Origin: Acanthosoma haemorrhoidale
Lineage: Eukaryota; Arthropoda; Insecta; Hemiptera; Acanthosomatidae
Assembly: GCA_930367205.1 (NCBI GenBank)
Contig: OV884014.1
Span: forward strand, 117,001,768-117,065,767
Reading direction: 5' to 3'
Length of the DNA stretch: 64,000 nt
This document shows, piece after piece, positions 13,462 through 25,981 of this stretch. The number at the start of each line of letters is the position of its first letter. Within the stretch, counting starts at the first letter, position 1. The translations under genes and the position numbers were made by a program. The notes below the pieces were generated by a model. It was not told the DNA's origin. It did no database searches and worked only from the letters and a program-made list of their open reading frames with translations.

Positions 13462-16400
13462 GATCATACGATCGTATGATCAAAGTTACGAGTGAATATG
13501 ACATGAAATGATGTCAAATATGATAGTGTACCGCATCATTGGCACTCATTGTTTCACGTGATACGATCGTATGATTAAAGTTACAGGTGAATATAACATC
13601 AAATGATGTCGATTATGATAGTGTACTGCATCATTGGCACTCATTATATCACTTGATACGATCGTATGATTGAAGTCACGAGTGAATATATCATCAAATG
13701 ATGTTGAATATGATAGTGTTGCGTATCATAAGCACTCATTGTATCACGTGATACGATCGTATGATGAAAGTTACGAGTGAATATAACATCAAATGATGTC
13801 GAATAGGATTGTATAGTATATCATTAGCACTTATTGTATCATGTGATGCGATCGTATGATTAAAGTTACAAGTGAATATAACATCAAATGATGTCGATTA
13901 TAATAGTGTACCACATCATTGGCACTCATTATATCACGTGATACGATCGTATGATTGAAGTCACGAGTGAATATAATATCAAATGATGTCAATTATGATA
14001 GTGTTGCGTATCATAAGCACTCATTGTATCACGAGATACGATCGTATGATTAAAGTCACGAGTGAATATACTATAAAATGATGTCGATTATGATAGTGTA
14101 CCACATCATTGGCACTCATTGTTTCACGTGATACGATCGTATGATTAAAGTTACAGGTGAATATAACATCAAATGATGTCGATTATGATAGTGTACCGCA
14201 TCATTGGCACTCATTATATCACGTGATACGATCGTATGATGAAAGTTACAGGTGAATATAATATCAATTGATGTCGTATATGATAGCGCACCATATCATT
14301 AGCACTTATTATATCATGTGATGTGATCGTATGATTAAAGTTACAAGTGAATATAACATGAAATAATGTCGATTATAATAGTATAGCACATCATTGGCAC
14401 TCATTATATCACGTGATACGATCGTATGATTAAGGTTACGAGTGAATAAACTATTAAATGATGTCGAATATGATAGTGTACCGCATCATTGGCACTCATT
14501 GTTTCACGTGATACGATCGTATGATTAAAGTTACAGGTGAATATAACATCAAATGATGTCGATTATGATAGTGTACTGCATCATTGGCACTCATTATATC
14601 ACTTGATACGATCGTATGATTGAAGTCACGAGTGAATATATCATCAAATGATGTTGAATATGATAGTGTTGCGTATCATAAGCACTCATTGTATCACGTG
14701 ATACGATCGTATGATGAAAGTTACGAGTGAATATAACATCAAATGATGTCGAATATGATAATGTACCGTATCATTAGCACTCATTGTATCACGTGATACG
14801 ATCGTATAATGAAAGATACGAGTGAATATAACATCAAATGATGTCGATTATGATAGTGTACCTTATCATTGGCACTCATTATATCACGTGATACGATCGT
14901 ATAATGAAAGTTACGAGTGAATATACTATTAAATAAGGTCGATTATGATAGTGTACCGCATCATTGGCACTAATCGTATCACGTGATACGATCGTATGAT
15001 CAAAGCTACGAGTTAACATAATAGGGCAGGAATTATTGTACCAGCTATGAAATACGCATTTTTGTAAATTTAACTTTTTGATGACATTTTCCTGGTTTTC
15101 GTATCAGGAGAACATAATAGGGCAGGAGCTAACGTACCAGCTATGAAATACCCATTTTTTAAAAATTCGACTTTTTGACGATATTTTCCTGGTTTTCGTA
15201 TCAGGAGAACATAATAGGGCAGGAGCTAACGTACCAGCTATGAAATACGCAATTTTTGTAAAAATTTGAGTTTTCGACGATATTTTCCTTGTTTTGGTAT
15301 CAGGAGAACATAATGGGGCAGGAGCTAACGTACTAGCTATGAAATACGCATTTTCGAAAAATTCGACTTTTTGACGATATTTTCCTTGATTTCGTATCAG
15401 GAGAACATAATGGGGCAGGAGCTGACGTACTAGCTATGAAATACGCATTTTTTAAAAATTCGACTTTTTGACGATATTTTCCTGGTTGTCGTATCAGGAG
15501 AACATAATAGGGCAGGAGCTAACGTACTAGCTATGAAATACGCAATTTTTGTAAATATTTGAGTTTTCGACGATATTTTCCTTGTTTTGGTATCAGGAGA
15601 ACATAATGGGGCAGGAGCTAACGTACTAGCTATGAAATACGCATTTTCGAAAAATTCGACTTTTTGACGATATTTTCCTTGATTTCGTATCAGGAGAACA
15701 TAAAAGAGCAGGAGCTAACGTTCCAGCTATGAAATACCCATTTTTTAAAAATTCGACTTTTTGACGGTATTTTCCTTGTTTTCGTATCAGGAGAACATAA
15801 TGGGGCAGGAGCTGACGTACTAGCTATGAAATACGCATTTTTTAAAAATTCGACTTTTTGACGATATTTTCCTGGTTTTCGTATCAGGAGAACATAATAG
15901 GGCAGGAGCTAACGTACCAGCTATGAAATACGCAATTTTTGTAAAAATTTGAGTTTTCGACGATATTTTCCTTGTTTTGGTATCAGGAGAACATAATGGG
16001 GCAGGAGCTAACGTACCAGCTATGAGATACCCATTTTTTTAAAATTTGACTTTTTGACGATATTTTCCTGGTTTTCGTATCAGGAGAACATAATGGGGCA
16101 GGAGCTAACGTACTAGCTATGAAATAGGCATTTTTGAAAAATTCAACTTTTTGACGATATTTTTCTCGTTTTCGTATGAGGAGAACATAATAGGGCAGGA
16201 GCTAACGTACCAGCTATGAAATACGCATTTTTGTATAAATTTTACTTTTGGACGATATTTTCTTTGTTTTGGTATCAGGAGAACATAATGGGGCAGGAGC
16301 TAACGTACCAGCTATGAGATACCCATTTTTTTAAAATTTGACTTTTTGACGATATTTTCCTGGTTTTCGTATCAGGAGAACATAATGGGGCAGGAGCTAA

Positions 16401-16797
16401 CGTACTAGCTATGAAATAGGCATTTTTGAAAAATTCAACTTTTTGACGATATTTTTCTCGTTTTCGTATGAGGAGAACATAATAGGGCAGGAGCTAACGT
16501 ACCAGCTATGAAATACGCATTTTTGTATAAATTTGACTTTTGGACGATATTTTCTTTGTTTTGGTATCAGGAGAACATAATGGGGCAGGAGCTAACGTAC
16601 TAGCTCTAAATACGCATATTTGTAAAAATTCGACTTTTTGACGTCATTTTTCTTGTTTTGGTATCAGGAGAACATAATGGGGCAGGTGCTAACGTACAAG
16701 CTATGAAATACGCATTTTTGTAAAAATTCAACTTTTTTAAAATGTTTTCTTTGTTTTGGTATCAGGAGAACATAAAGGGGCAAGAGCTAACGTACAA
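13462..16797. repeat. Higher-order unit 6: B block n=16, A block with internal triplet duplication
   Basis: B spans 13462-15013 (1,552 bp = 16 x 95 + 32) and A 15014-16797 (1,784 bp). Its last B monomers and first A monomers copy those of unit 5 at an offset of 3,044 bp. Within the A block a three-monomer segment beginning near 16021 recurs near 16313, an offset of 292 bp. This accounts for the 292-bp excess over the A block of unit 5. Confidence 0.93.
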
Positions 16798-19700
16798 GAT
16801 CATACGATCGTATGATCAAAGTTACGAGTGAATATGACATGAAATGATGTCAAATATGATAGTGTGCCGTATCATTTGCACTTCTTGTATCACGTGATAC
16901 AATCGTATGATTGAAGTTACAGTGAATATACTATTAAATAATGTCGATTATGACAGTGTACTGTATCATTGGCACTCATTGTATCACGTGATACGATCGT
17001 ATGATTGAAGTCATGAATGAATATAACATCAAATGATGTCGATTATGATAGTGTGCCGCATCATTAGCACTCATTGTATCACATGATACGATTGTATGAT
17101 TGAAGTTACGAGTGAATATAACATCAAATGATTTTGAATATGATAATGAACCGCATCATTGGCAATCATTATATCACGTGATACCATCATATGATTGAAG
17201 TCACGAGTGAATATAACATCAAATGATGTTGGATATGATTGTATAATGTATCATTAGCACTCATTGTTTCACGTGATACGATCGTATGATTAAAGTTACA
17301 GGTGAATATAATATCAATTGATGTCGTATATGATAGCGCACCATATCATTAGCACTCATTGTATCACGAGATACGATCGTATGATTAAAGTCACGAGTGA
17401 ATATACTATAAAATGAAGTCGATTATGATTGTATAATGTATCATTAGCACTCATTGTTTCACGTGATACGATCGTATGATTAAAATTACGAGTGAATATA
17501 CTATAAAATGATGTCGATTATGATAGTGTACCACATCATTGGCACTCATTATATCACGTGATACGATCGTATAATGAAAGTTACGAGTGAATATAACATC
17601 AAATGATGTTGGATATGATTGTATAATGTATCATTAGCACTCATTGTTTCACGTGATACGATCGTATGATTAAAGTTACAGGTGAATATAATATCAATTG
17701 ATGTCGTATATGATAGCGCACCATATCATTAGCACTTATTGTATCATGTGATGTGATCGTATGATTGAAGTCACGAGTGAATATAACATCAAATAATGCT
17801 AAATATGATTGTTTAGTGTAGCATTGACACTCATTGTATCACGAGATACGATCGTATGATTAAAGTCACGAGTGAATATACTATAAAATGATGTCGATTA
17901 TGATAGTGTACCACATCATTGGCACTCATTGTTTCACGTGATACGATCGTATGATTAAAGTTACAGGTGAATATAACATCAAATGATGTCGATTATGATA
18001 GTGTACCGCATCATTGGCACTCATTATATCACGTGATACTATCGTATGATTGAAGTCACGAGTGAATATAACATCAAATGATGCTAAATATGATTGTATA
18101 GTGTATCATTAGCACTCATGTTTTCACGTGATACGATCGTATGATTAAAGTTACGAGTAAATATAACATCAAATGATGTCGAATATGATAATGTACCGTA
18201 TCATTAGCACTCATATCATTACATGATACGATCGTATGATGAAAGTTACGAGTGAATATAACATCAAATGATGTTGAATATGATTGTATAATGTATCATT
18301 AGCACTCATTGTTTCACGTGATACGATCGTATGATTAAAGTTATGAGTGAAGATAACATCAAATGATGTTGAATATGATTGTATAATGTATCATTAGCAC
18401 TCATTGTTTCACGTGATACGATCGTATGATTAAAGTTACAGGTGAATATAATATCAATTGATGTCGTATATGATAGCGCACCATATCATTAGCACTTATT
18501 GTATCATGTGATGTGATCGTATGATTAAAGTTACAAGTGAATATAACATGAAATAATGTCGATTATAATAGTATAGCACATCATTGGCACTCATTATATC
18601 ACGTGATACGATCGTATGATTGAAGTCACGAGTGAATATAACATCAAATGATGTCGAATATGATAATGTACCGTATCATTAGCACTCATTGTATCACGTG
18701 ATACGATCGTATAATGAAAGATACGAGTGAATATAACATCAAATGATGTCGATTATGATAGTGTACCTTATCATTGGCACTCATTATATCACGTGATACG
18801 ATCGTATAATGAAAGTTACGAGTGAATATACTATTAAATAAGGTCGATTATGATAGTGTACCGCATCATTGGCACTAATCGTATCACGTGATACGATCGT
18901 ATGATCAAAGCTACGAGTTAACATAATAGGGCAGGAATTATTGTACCAGCTATTAAATACGCATTTTTGTAAAATTATACTTTTTGACGATATTTTCTTG
19001 TTTTGGTATGAGGAAATCATAATTGTTCAGGAGCTAACGTACCAGCTATAAAATACTTATATATGTAAAAATTTAACTTTTTGATTGACATTTTCCCGAT
19101 TTTGGTATCAGGAGAACATAATAAGGCAGGAGCTAACGTACTGGTTATGAAATACGCATTTTCGAAAAATTCGACTTTTTGACGATATTTTCCTTGATTT
19201 CGTATCAGGAGAACATAAAAGAGCAGGAGCTAACGTTCCAGCTATGAAATACCCATTTTTTAAAAATTCGACTTTTTGACGATATTTTCCTTGTTTTCGT
19301 ATCAGGAGAACATAATGGGGCAGGAGCTGACGTACTAGCTATAAAATACGCATTTTTTAAAAATTCGACTTTTTGACGATATTTTCCTGGTTTTCGTATC
19401 AGGAGAACATAATAGGGCAGGAGCTAACGTACTAGCTATGAAATACGCATTTTCGAAAAATTCGACTTTTTGACGATATTTTCCTTGATTTCGTATCAGG
19501 AGAACATAAAAGAGCAGGAGCTAACGTTCCAGCTATGAAATACCCATTTTTTAAAAATTCGACTTTTTGACGATATTTTCCTGGTTTTCGTATCAGGAGA
19601 ACATAATGGGGCAGGAGCTAACGTACTAGCTATGAAATAGGCATTTTTGAAAAGTTCAACTTTTTGACGATATTTTTCTCGTTTTCGTATGAGGAGAACA

Positions 19701-20603
19701 TAATAGGGCAGGAGCTAACGTACCAGCTATGAAATACGCATTTTTGTATAAATTTGACTTTTGGACGATATTTTCTTTGTTTTGGTATCAGGAGAACATA
19801 ATGGGGCAGGAGCTAACGTACTAGCTATGAAATACGCATTTTCGAAAAATTCGACTTTTTGACGATATTTTCCTTGATTTCGTATCAGGAGAACATAAAA
19901 GAGCAGGAGCTAACGTTCCAGCTATGAAATACCCATTTTTTAAAAATTCGACTTTTTGACGATATTTTCCTTGTTTTCGTATCAGGAGAACATAATGGGG
20001 CAGGAGCTGACGTACTAGCTATGAAATACGCATTTTTTAAAAATTCGACTTTTTGACGATATTTTCCTGGTTTTCGTATCAGGAGAACATAATAGGGCAG
20101 GAGCTAACGTACCAGCTATGAAATACGCAATTTTTGTAAAAATTTGAGTTTTCGACGATATTTTCCTTGTTTTGGTATCAGGAGAACATAATGGGGCAGG
20201 AGCTAACGTACCAGCTATGAGATACCCATTTTTTTTAAAATTCCACTTTTTGACGATATTTTTCTCGTTTTCGTATGAGGAGAACATAATGGGGCAGGAG
20301 CTAACGTACTAGCTATGAAATAGGCATTTTTGAAAAATTCAACTTTTTGACGATATTTTTCTCGTTTTCGTATGAGGAGAACATAATAGGGCAGGAGCTA
20401 ACGTACCAGCTATGAAATACGCATTTTTGTATAAATTTGACTTTTGGACGATATTTTCTTTGTTTTGGTATCAGGAGAACATAATGGGGCAGGAGCTAAC
20501 GTACTAGCTCTAAATACGCATTTTTGTAAAAATTCAACTTTTTTAAAATGTTTTCTTTGTTTTGGTATCAGGAGAACATAAAGGGGCAAGAGCTAACGTA
20601 CAA
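16798..20603. repeat. Higher-order unit 7: B block n=22, A block 1,685 bp
   Basis: B spans 16798-18918 (2,121 bp = 22 x 95 + 31) and A 18919-20603. The A block holds alternating monomer subtypes (CATTTTCGAAAAATTCG, CCATTTTTTAAAAATTCG and others) that recur in the same order further right. No gene is seen. Confidence 0.94.
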
Positions 20604-23600
20604 GATCATACGATCGTATGATCAAAGTTACGAGTGAATATGACATGAAATGATGTCAAATATGATAGTGTGCCGTATCATTTGCACTTCTTGTATCACG
20701 TGATACAATCGTATGATTGAAGTTACAGTGAATATACTATTAAATAATGTCGATTATGACAGTGTACTGTATCATTGGCACTCATTGTATCACGTGATAC
20801 GATCGTATGATTGAAGTCATGAATGAATATAACATCAAATGATGTCGATTATGATAGTGTGCCGCATCATTAGCACTCATTGTATCACATGATACGATTG
20901 TATGATTGAAGTTACGAGTGAATATAACATCAAATGATTTCGAATATGATAATGAACCGCATCATTGGCAATCATTATATCACGTGATACCATCATATGA
21001 TTGAAGTCACGAGTGAATATAACATCAAATGATGTTGGATATGATTGTATAATGTATCATTAGCACTCATTGTTTCACGTGATACGATCGTATGATTAAA
21101 GTTACAGGTGAATATAATATCAATTGATGTCGTATATGATAGCGCACCATATCATTAGCACTCATTGTATCACGAGATACGATCGTATGATTAAAGTCAC
21201 GAGTGAATATACTATAAAATGAAGTCGATTATGATAGTGTACCACATCATTGGCACTCATTATATCACGTGATACGATCGTATGATTGAAGTCACGAGTG
21301 AATATAATATCAAATGATCTCAATTATGATAGTGTTGCGTATCATAAGCACTCATTGTATCACGTGATACGATCGTATGATGAAAGTTACGAGTGAATAT
21401 AACATCAAATGATGTCGAATAGGATTATATAATGTATCATTAGCACTTATTGTTTCACGTGATACGATCGTATGATTAAAGTTACGATTGGAGATACTAA
21501 TAAATGATGTTGAATATAATAGTGCACCATATCATTAGCACTTATTGTATCATGTGATGCGATCGTATGATTAAAGTTACAAGTGAATATAACATCAAAT
21601 GATGTCGATTATAATAGTGTACCGCATCATTGGCACTCATTATATCACGTGATGCTATCGTATGATTGAAGTCACGAGTAAATATAACATCAAATAATGC
21701 TAAATATGATTGTATAGTGTAGCATTGACACTCATTGTATCACGAGATACGATCGTATGATTGAAGTCACGAGTGAATATACTATAAAATGATGTCGATT
21801 ATGATAGTGTACCACATCATTGGCACTCATTATATCACGTGATACGATCGTATGATTGAAGTCACGAGTGAATATAATATCAAATTATGTCAATTATGAT
21901 AGTGTTGCGTATCATAAGCACTCATTGTATCACGTGATACGATCGTATGATGAAAGTTACGAGTGAATATAACATCAAATGATGTCGAATAGGATTGTAT
22001 AATGTATCATTAGCACTTATTGTATCACGAGATACGATCGTATGATTGAAGTCACGAGTAAATATAACATCAAATGATGTTGAATATGATTGTATAATGT
22101 ATCATTAGCACTCATTATATCACGTGATACGATCGTATGATGAAAGTTACGAGTGAATATAACATCAAATGATGTCGAATAGGATTGTATAATGTATCAT
22201 TAGCACTCATTGTTTCATTTGATACGATCGTATGATTAAAGTGACGAGTGAATATAACATCAAATGATGCTAAATATGATTGTATAGTGTATCATTAGCA
22301 CTCATTGTTTCACGTGATACGATCGTATGGTTAAAGTTACGAGTAAATATAACATCAAATGATGTATAATATGATAACGTACCGTATCTTTAGCACTCAT
22401 ATTATTACGTGATACGATCGTATGATTAAAGTTACGAGTAAATATAACATCAAATGATGTCGAATATGATAATGTACCGAATCATTAGCACTCATTGTAT
22501 CACGTGATACGATCGTATGATGAAAGTTACGAGTGAATATAACATCAAATAATGTCGATTATGATAGTGTACCGCATCATTGGCACTCATTATATCACGT
22601 GATACGATCGTATGATTGAAGTCACGAGTGAATATAACAATAAATGATGTCAATTATGATAGTGTTCCGTATCATAAGCACTCATTGTATCACGTGATAC
22701 GATCGTATGATGAAAGTTACAAGTAAATATACTATTAATTAATGTCGATTATGACAGTGTACCGTACCATTGGCACTCATAGTATCACGTGATACGATCG
22801 TATGATTGAAGTCACGAATGAATATAACATCAAATGATGTCGATTATGATAGTTTACCGCATCATTAGCACACATTGTATAACGTGATACGATCGTATGA
22901 TGAAAGTTACAAGTAAATATACTATTAAATGATGTCGATTATGACAGTGTACCGTACCATTGGCACTCATAGTATCACGTGATACGATCGTATGATTGAA
23001 GTCACGAGTGAATATAACATCAAATGATGTCGAATATGATAATGTACCGTATCATTAGCACTCATTGTATCACGTGATACGATCGTATAATGAAAGATAC
23101 GAGTGAATATAACATCAAATGATGTCGATTATGATAGTGTACCTTATCATTGGCACTCATTATATCACGTGATACGATCGTATAATAAAAGTTACGAGTG
23201 AATATACTATTAAATAAGGTCGATTATGATAGTGTACCGCATCATTGGCACTAATCGTATCACGTGATACGATCGTATGATCAAAGCTACGAGTTAACAT
23301 AATAGGGCAGGAATTATTGTACCAGCTATGAAATACGCATTTTTGTAAAACTATACTTTTTGACGATATTTTCTTGTTTTGGTATGAGGAAATCATAATT
23401 GTTCAGGAGCTAACGTACCAGCTATAAAATACTTATATATGTAAAAATTTAACTTTTTGATGACATTTTCCCGATTTTGGTATCAGGAGAACATAATAAG
23501 GCAGGAGCTAACGTACTAGCTAAGAAATACGCATTTTTGTAAAAATTTGAGTTTTAGACGATATTTTCCTTGTTTTGGTATCAGGAGAACATAATGGGGC

Positions 23601-24145
23601 AGGAGCTAACGTTCCAGCTATGAAAAACCCATTTTTTAAAAATTCGACTTTTTGACGATATTTTCCTTGTTTTCGTATCAGGAGAACATTATGGGGCAGG
23701 AGCTGACGTACTAGCTATGGAATACGCATTTTTTAAAAATTCGACTTTTTGACGATATGTTCCTGGTTTTCGTATCAGGAGAACATAATAGGGCAGGAGC
23801 TAACGTACCAGCTATGAAATACCCATTTTTTAAAAATTCGACTTTTTGACGATATTTTCCTGGTTTTCGTATCAGGAGAACATAATAGGGCAGGAGCTAA
23901 CGTACCAGCTATGAAATAAGCAATTTTTGTAAAAATTTGAGTTTTCGACGATATTTTCCTTGTTTTGGTATCAGGAGAACATAATGGGGCAGGAGCTAAC
24001 GTACTAGCTATGAAATACGCATTTTCGAAAAATTCGACTTTTTGACGATATTTTCCTTGATTTCGTATCAGGAGAACATAATGGGGCAGGAGCTGACGTA
24101 CTAGCTATGAAATACGCAATTTTTGTAAATATTTGAGTTTTCGAC
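20604..24145. repeat. Higher-order unit 8, left part: B block n=28 and A block cut by retroelement 1
   Basis: B spans 20604-23294 (2,691 bp = 28 x 95 + 31). The A block starts at 23295 and is split after TTTTCGAC at 24145 by retroelement 1, resuming at 31018. Much of this unit resembles unit 12, about 25.3 kb to the right, which still has an uninterrupted A block. Confidence 0.94.
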
Positions 24146-24409
24146 AGTTAAATAATTGAAGACCAAAGGGGCCTTTTTAAAAAGTGGTTTATTAACTAGA
24201 CAAAACAATACAACTTATATGACAAAGTGATTAAGTAATACGTCAGGGGTACAGTAACGAGATGAATGAGAGCTGGTGAGAGGAAAGGAAGGATTATATA
24301 AGAACAGATTAGATTAAGGAGTGCTGATATTCATGCTGACTTAGGCGATGGTGCAGGTGTCAGCTGGGTGTTGACTGTCGGTGTGCGTGTGTCAGCTGCT
24401 TCCATAACT
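24146..24409 (-). repeat. 3' LTR of element 1 (264 bp)
   Basis: Identical copy of the 5' LTR, lying downstream of env. The left flank is satellite ending TTTTCGAC. Its AATAAA (complement of 24188-24193) would terminate the genomic and env transcripts. Confidence 0.95.
24188..24193 (-). terminator. Polyadenylation signal AATAAA in the 3' LTR of element 1
   Basis: AATAAA on the minus strand (TTTATT on plus), about 40 bp before the LTR end, in the expected R region. The 5' LTR has the same sequence at 30796-30801. Confidence 0.7.
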
Positions 24410-24419
24410 CCTTCCGACT
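24410..24419 (-). other. Short purine tract before the 3' LTR of element 1
   Basis: Minus strand AGTCGGAAGG, immediately before the LTR start AGTTATGG. The position fits the plus-strand primer, but the tract is short and interrupted. Confidence 0.45.
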
Positions 24420-24436
24420 TTAGGTTTCTTGTTCCA

Positions 24437-25981
24437 TCAAGAAATTAAGTTGATGGCTGCAGGTGCATGAGGGCTGTTATTTGGGTGATAAACCCTTGTT
24501 GCCAAAATGTTGATAGGCTCTTGTTGTCCGGGATGGTATACAACTGTTGGTGTAGGGTTTTGTAAGGAATTGGTAGTTTTACATTTTTTAAGGTAGTAGA
24601 GGATTACAATTATAATAGCTGCCCCTATAATTAAATAAAAATAAAAATAAGTATTGGATTGATTAAATATAAGTGGTTCTAAAACTATGTCTGTTATATT
24701 TAGGTTTTCTATTTCGCTTATATTTGCGATTACATCTATATCTATTTTATTGTACAATTTGTTTATGGTGGAGTCTATTATATGTCTTGAAATTTTGGGG
24801 AGTTCTTTATAACAATCATTTTGATCTAGGGTGAGTAAGCTAACGGGTGGTAGGTATACAGTATCGTTAGTAAGACAATTGTCTAATTTTGAGAGGTTAG
24901 TAGTTATAAAACTATTTATATTATCTATATATCTAATGTTAGTATTGGTTAATTTATATTTGCATGCATTCATCGTTCCAGATGAAATAATATTATTTAT
25001 ACAAGTATTATTTAAAATAAAAAGGTTTTTACAGTAATATTCATTGTTTAAAAATGTACAATTCGTTGTATATAACATATTAAATTTTTTTATTATAATA
25101 GTTTCGTCTATATCTAAAGTTACATATTGGTTGTTAATTTTTACAGGCGAAGGTATGAGTAAATAAGTCTTTATATTTGGGGTTGCCTTAGGAAGGTCTA
25201 CAAAGATATGAAGTGTTTCATTATGAGTAGTGCAGTAAATTTTACTCATTATCCACAGGATTTCAGGATTCCTAGAAGCTAGATTTACATTTTGGTTTAT
25301 GTCGTGTAGTATTTGGGACATTAATGATGAGTGTGTGATGCCAATTTTGCATAGTTCCAGTGTTAATGTAAGTTCATCTATTTTGTTGTGTAGGTGTGTC
25401 AGAATTATGTACATGTCAAAGAATGTCATTTCTTTGTTTATCTTCATTATGTTGTCTTGTTCTGTTTTAAAATTATTATTAATTGATTGTATGTCTTTTT
25501 GAAAGTTTTTAATTACGTGTTTATTAAGTTTTATGTCTTGTTCTATGTTGTGTTCTATATTATAGTTGTTCCGTCCTAACTCATTTATTACTTCGTCATA
25601 ATGTGATTTGTCATCAGCTGTCATGGTGCCAGTAAGCCAGCTGAGAGCTGTTCCAAGTCCGTTTATTAGTCCTCTCTTAGTTCGTTTGTTGTGTGATTTT
25701 AATAGGTTTAATTTGTTTTGTGTTTGTATGATAAGGTTTTTGATTATAGGGTATGTCGGTAGGTCCCTATAAGATGGTACATTGTTCTGTATATTGTTTA
25801 GTTCCTTGTCAAGTAAGCTAATGTCATAAAAATGATATGTCCTGTAGTAATTTTCTATTACCTTTGCGTTCTTTATAGTGTAATGTAGGACTCCGGGGTT
25901 ATCTCTTATATCAGTCACTGTCATAGTATATGTTAATGTCCATAGAAGTGTCTGGATTAGTACTGTCCGAGTAGGATTCAT
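24437..25981 (-). CDS. env: Env glycoprotein of element 1 (baculovirus-F-like)
   Basis: 514-aa class I-type membrane fusion glycoprotein. Residues about 7-22 form a hydrophobic signal segment. A furin-type site RTKR stands at 100-103. It is followed directly by a Gly-rich hydrophobic fusion-peptide-like segment (GLINGLGTALSWLTG) and TADDKSHYDEVI, which resembles the arrangement in insect errantivirus Env and baculovirus F proteins. Several N-x-S/T sites and paired Cys lie in the ectodomain (for example CTFLNNEYYCKNLFILNNTC). A transmembrane segment (FYFYLIIGAAIIIVILYYL) lies at about 446-464, with a 50-residue tail behind it. The AUG at 25981 has A at -3 and is chosen because the splice acceptor lies just upstream. 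The frame is intact. Whether it confers infectivity is not known. Confidence 0.92.
   Translation of the reverse strand: MNPTRTVLIQTLLWTLTYTMTVTDIRDNPGVLHYTIKNAKVIENYYRTYHFYDISLLDKELNNIQNNVPSYRDLPTYPIIKNLIIQTQNKLNLLKSHNKRTKRGLINGLGTALSWLTGTMTADDKSHYDEVINELGRNNYNIEHNIEQDIKLNKHVIKNFQKDIQSINNNFKTEQDNIMKINKEMTFFDMYIILTHLHNKIDELTLTLELCKIGITHSSLMSQILHDINQNVNLASRNPEILWIMSKIYCTTHNETLHIFVDLPKATPNIKTYLLIPSPVKINNQYVTLDIDETIIIKKFNMLYTTNCTFLNNEYYCKNLFILNNTCINNIISSGTMNACKYKLTNTNIRYIDNINSFITTNLSKLDNCLTNDTVYLPPVSLLTLDQNDCYKELPKISRHIIDSTINKLYNKIDIDVIANISEIENLNITDIVLEPLIFNQSNTYFYFYLIIGAAIIIVILYYLKKCKTTNSLQNPTPTVVYHPGQQEPINILATRVYHPNNSPHAPAAINLIS

Larger units (their letters stand above)
1..24145. repeat. Two-monomer satellite array, left arm (A and B blocks)
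   Basis: The whole stretch is tandem repeat without credible genes. Monomer A (96-99 bp) and monomer B (95 bp) alternate in blocks, always in the same orientation. A-to-B junctions begin at 508, 2384, 4260, 7405, 9469, 13462, 16798 and 20604. B-to-A junctions follow positions 1963, 3839, 5715, 8931 (aberrant), 11969, 15013, 18918 and 23294. Fixed block edges and variable block lengths point to a higher-order repeat that evolves by in-register unequal exchange. A centromeric or other heterochromatic location is plausible but not shown by the sequence. Confidence 0.97.

Noticed and set aside
20015..20287. 90-codon frame of three similar 33-residue repeats (also at 45359; shorter forms at 54173 and 59210)
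   Set aside because: It is a run of A monomers whose 99-bp variants happen to keep the frame. Other A monomers of 96-98 bp break it, so there is no coding constraint.
1..24145. CRISPR array, suggested by regular short palindromic repeats
   Set aside because: The units are directly abutting 95-98 bp monomers without unique spacers, no cas genes are present, and the inserted elements are insect retroelements.
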